Below are positions 15,391 through 15,648 of a stretch of 15,648 nt of DNA, piece by piece. The notes beneath the pieces were generated by a model. It worked only from the letters and a program-made list of their open reading frames with translations. It ran no database searches and was not told the origin of the DNA. This DNA comes from Deltaproteobacteria bacterium (GTDB lineage: Bacteria; Desulfobacterota; Desulfarculia; Adiutricales; Adiutricaceae). The stretch covers positions 1 through 15,648 of the forward strand of contig JAITQT010000117.1 of NCBI GenBank assembly GCA_031288745.1. Reading direction: 5' to 3'. The translations under genes and the position numbers were made by a program. Each line of letters begins with the position of its first letter. The stretch's first letter is position 1.

Positions 15391-15571
15391 TCCTAAGCTA
15401 AAAAAAAATCCTCTACCAAATAAGATTTATTTTTTTATATTTTTAGGATCGAAAATTTTGCAGCTGTGCAATCGGTAACCTTGTTTAGCAAGCCGTTTAA
15501 GCGACTTAGTCGATAAAGGTTCGAGCAAGAGCTTTGAGGGAAGTACTCCTCGCCTAGCCACTGTCAGTTGT

Positions 15572-15644
15572 CTAGGGGCAAATATCGAACTTAAAAGCTA
15601 AATTGTGCGTAAAACTGTATCCTTTCAAACTGATTGCCCCTTAG
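15572..15644. repeat. Short inverted repeat at the right edge
   Basis: CTAGGGGCAA (15572-15581) is nearly the reverse complement of TTGCCCCTTAG (15634-15644), differing by one inserted base, with 52 bases between. It may continue past the window edge. It could be part of a structured RNA or a small repeat. Confidence 0.35.
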
Positions 15645-15648
15645 CTGC

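Larger units (their letters stand above)
15130..15648. other. Non-coding right end of the window
   Basis: No gene reaches the right edge on either strand as far as I can translate. The region contains the hdrCB leader, a terminator-like hairpin (15362-15390) and an inverted repeat at the edge (15572-15644). A stretch containing GGTTCGAGC near 15520 recalls a tRNA T-loop but the surrounding stems do not pair. Confidence 0.55.

Noticed and set aside
15470..15540. T-loop-like GGTTCGAGC
   Set aside because: The flanking five-base stems do not pair and no acceptor or D-arm is found.

Overview
The window looks like a chromosomal segment of a Gram-negative, anaerobic bacterium. A lipoprotein lytic transglycosylase implies a periplasm and outer membrane. 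A membrane pyrophosphatase and a heterodisulfide-reductase-type HdrC-HdrB pair suggest anaerobic energy metabolism, as in Desulfobacterota/deltaproteobacterial lineages. That placement is an inference from gene content, not from a phylogenetic marker. Coding density is low (roughly 80%), with five AT-rich gaps of about 470-870 bases. No rRNA, tRNA, CRISPR array or intact transposase was seen.

Layout: (1) 1-1875, minus strand: 625 codons of a membrane-bound ion-translocating pyrophosphatase (hppA), cut by the left edge; it carries the lysine that marks potassium-independent enzymes. (2) 1876-2743: a gap with an 18-bp perfect inverted repeat and several hairpins followed by U-tracts on the minus strand. 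(3) 2744-5509, minus strand: a two-gene operon of a MerR-type regulator and a VIT/VWA-domain protein. Its promoter is a consensus sigma-70 promoter (TTGACA, 17 bp, TATAAT) with a palindrome inside the spacer, probably the regulator's own operator. (4) 6192-9242, plus strand: an MltD-like lytic transglycosylase with eight recognisable LysM repeats. (5) 9863-13066, minus strand: the His-Xaa-Ser (Hxs) cassette in the order hxsD, hxsB, hxsC, hxsA. (6) 13631-15129, minus strand: hdrC and hdrB, ended by a strong intrinsic terminator. (7) 15130-15648: a non-coding end with a terminator-like hairpin and an inverted repeat.

The most exciting unit is the Hxs cassette. The last gene encodes an 89-residue exported peptide with a signal sequence and seven uninterrupted His-Xaa-Ser triplets ending in Gly-Trp. 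Upstream lie two different radical SAM proteins and a small partner protein, translationally coupled by overlapping start and stop codons. The family is known from comparative genomics (HxsA-HxsD); to my knowledge its chemistry and biological role are not well established. The expected logic is that HxsB and HxsC, helped by HxsD, modify the His-Xaa-Ser tail of HxsA, which is exported through Sec. The other units appear independent of it: each has its own promoter region or terminator.
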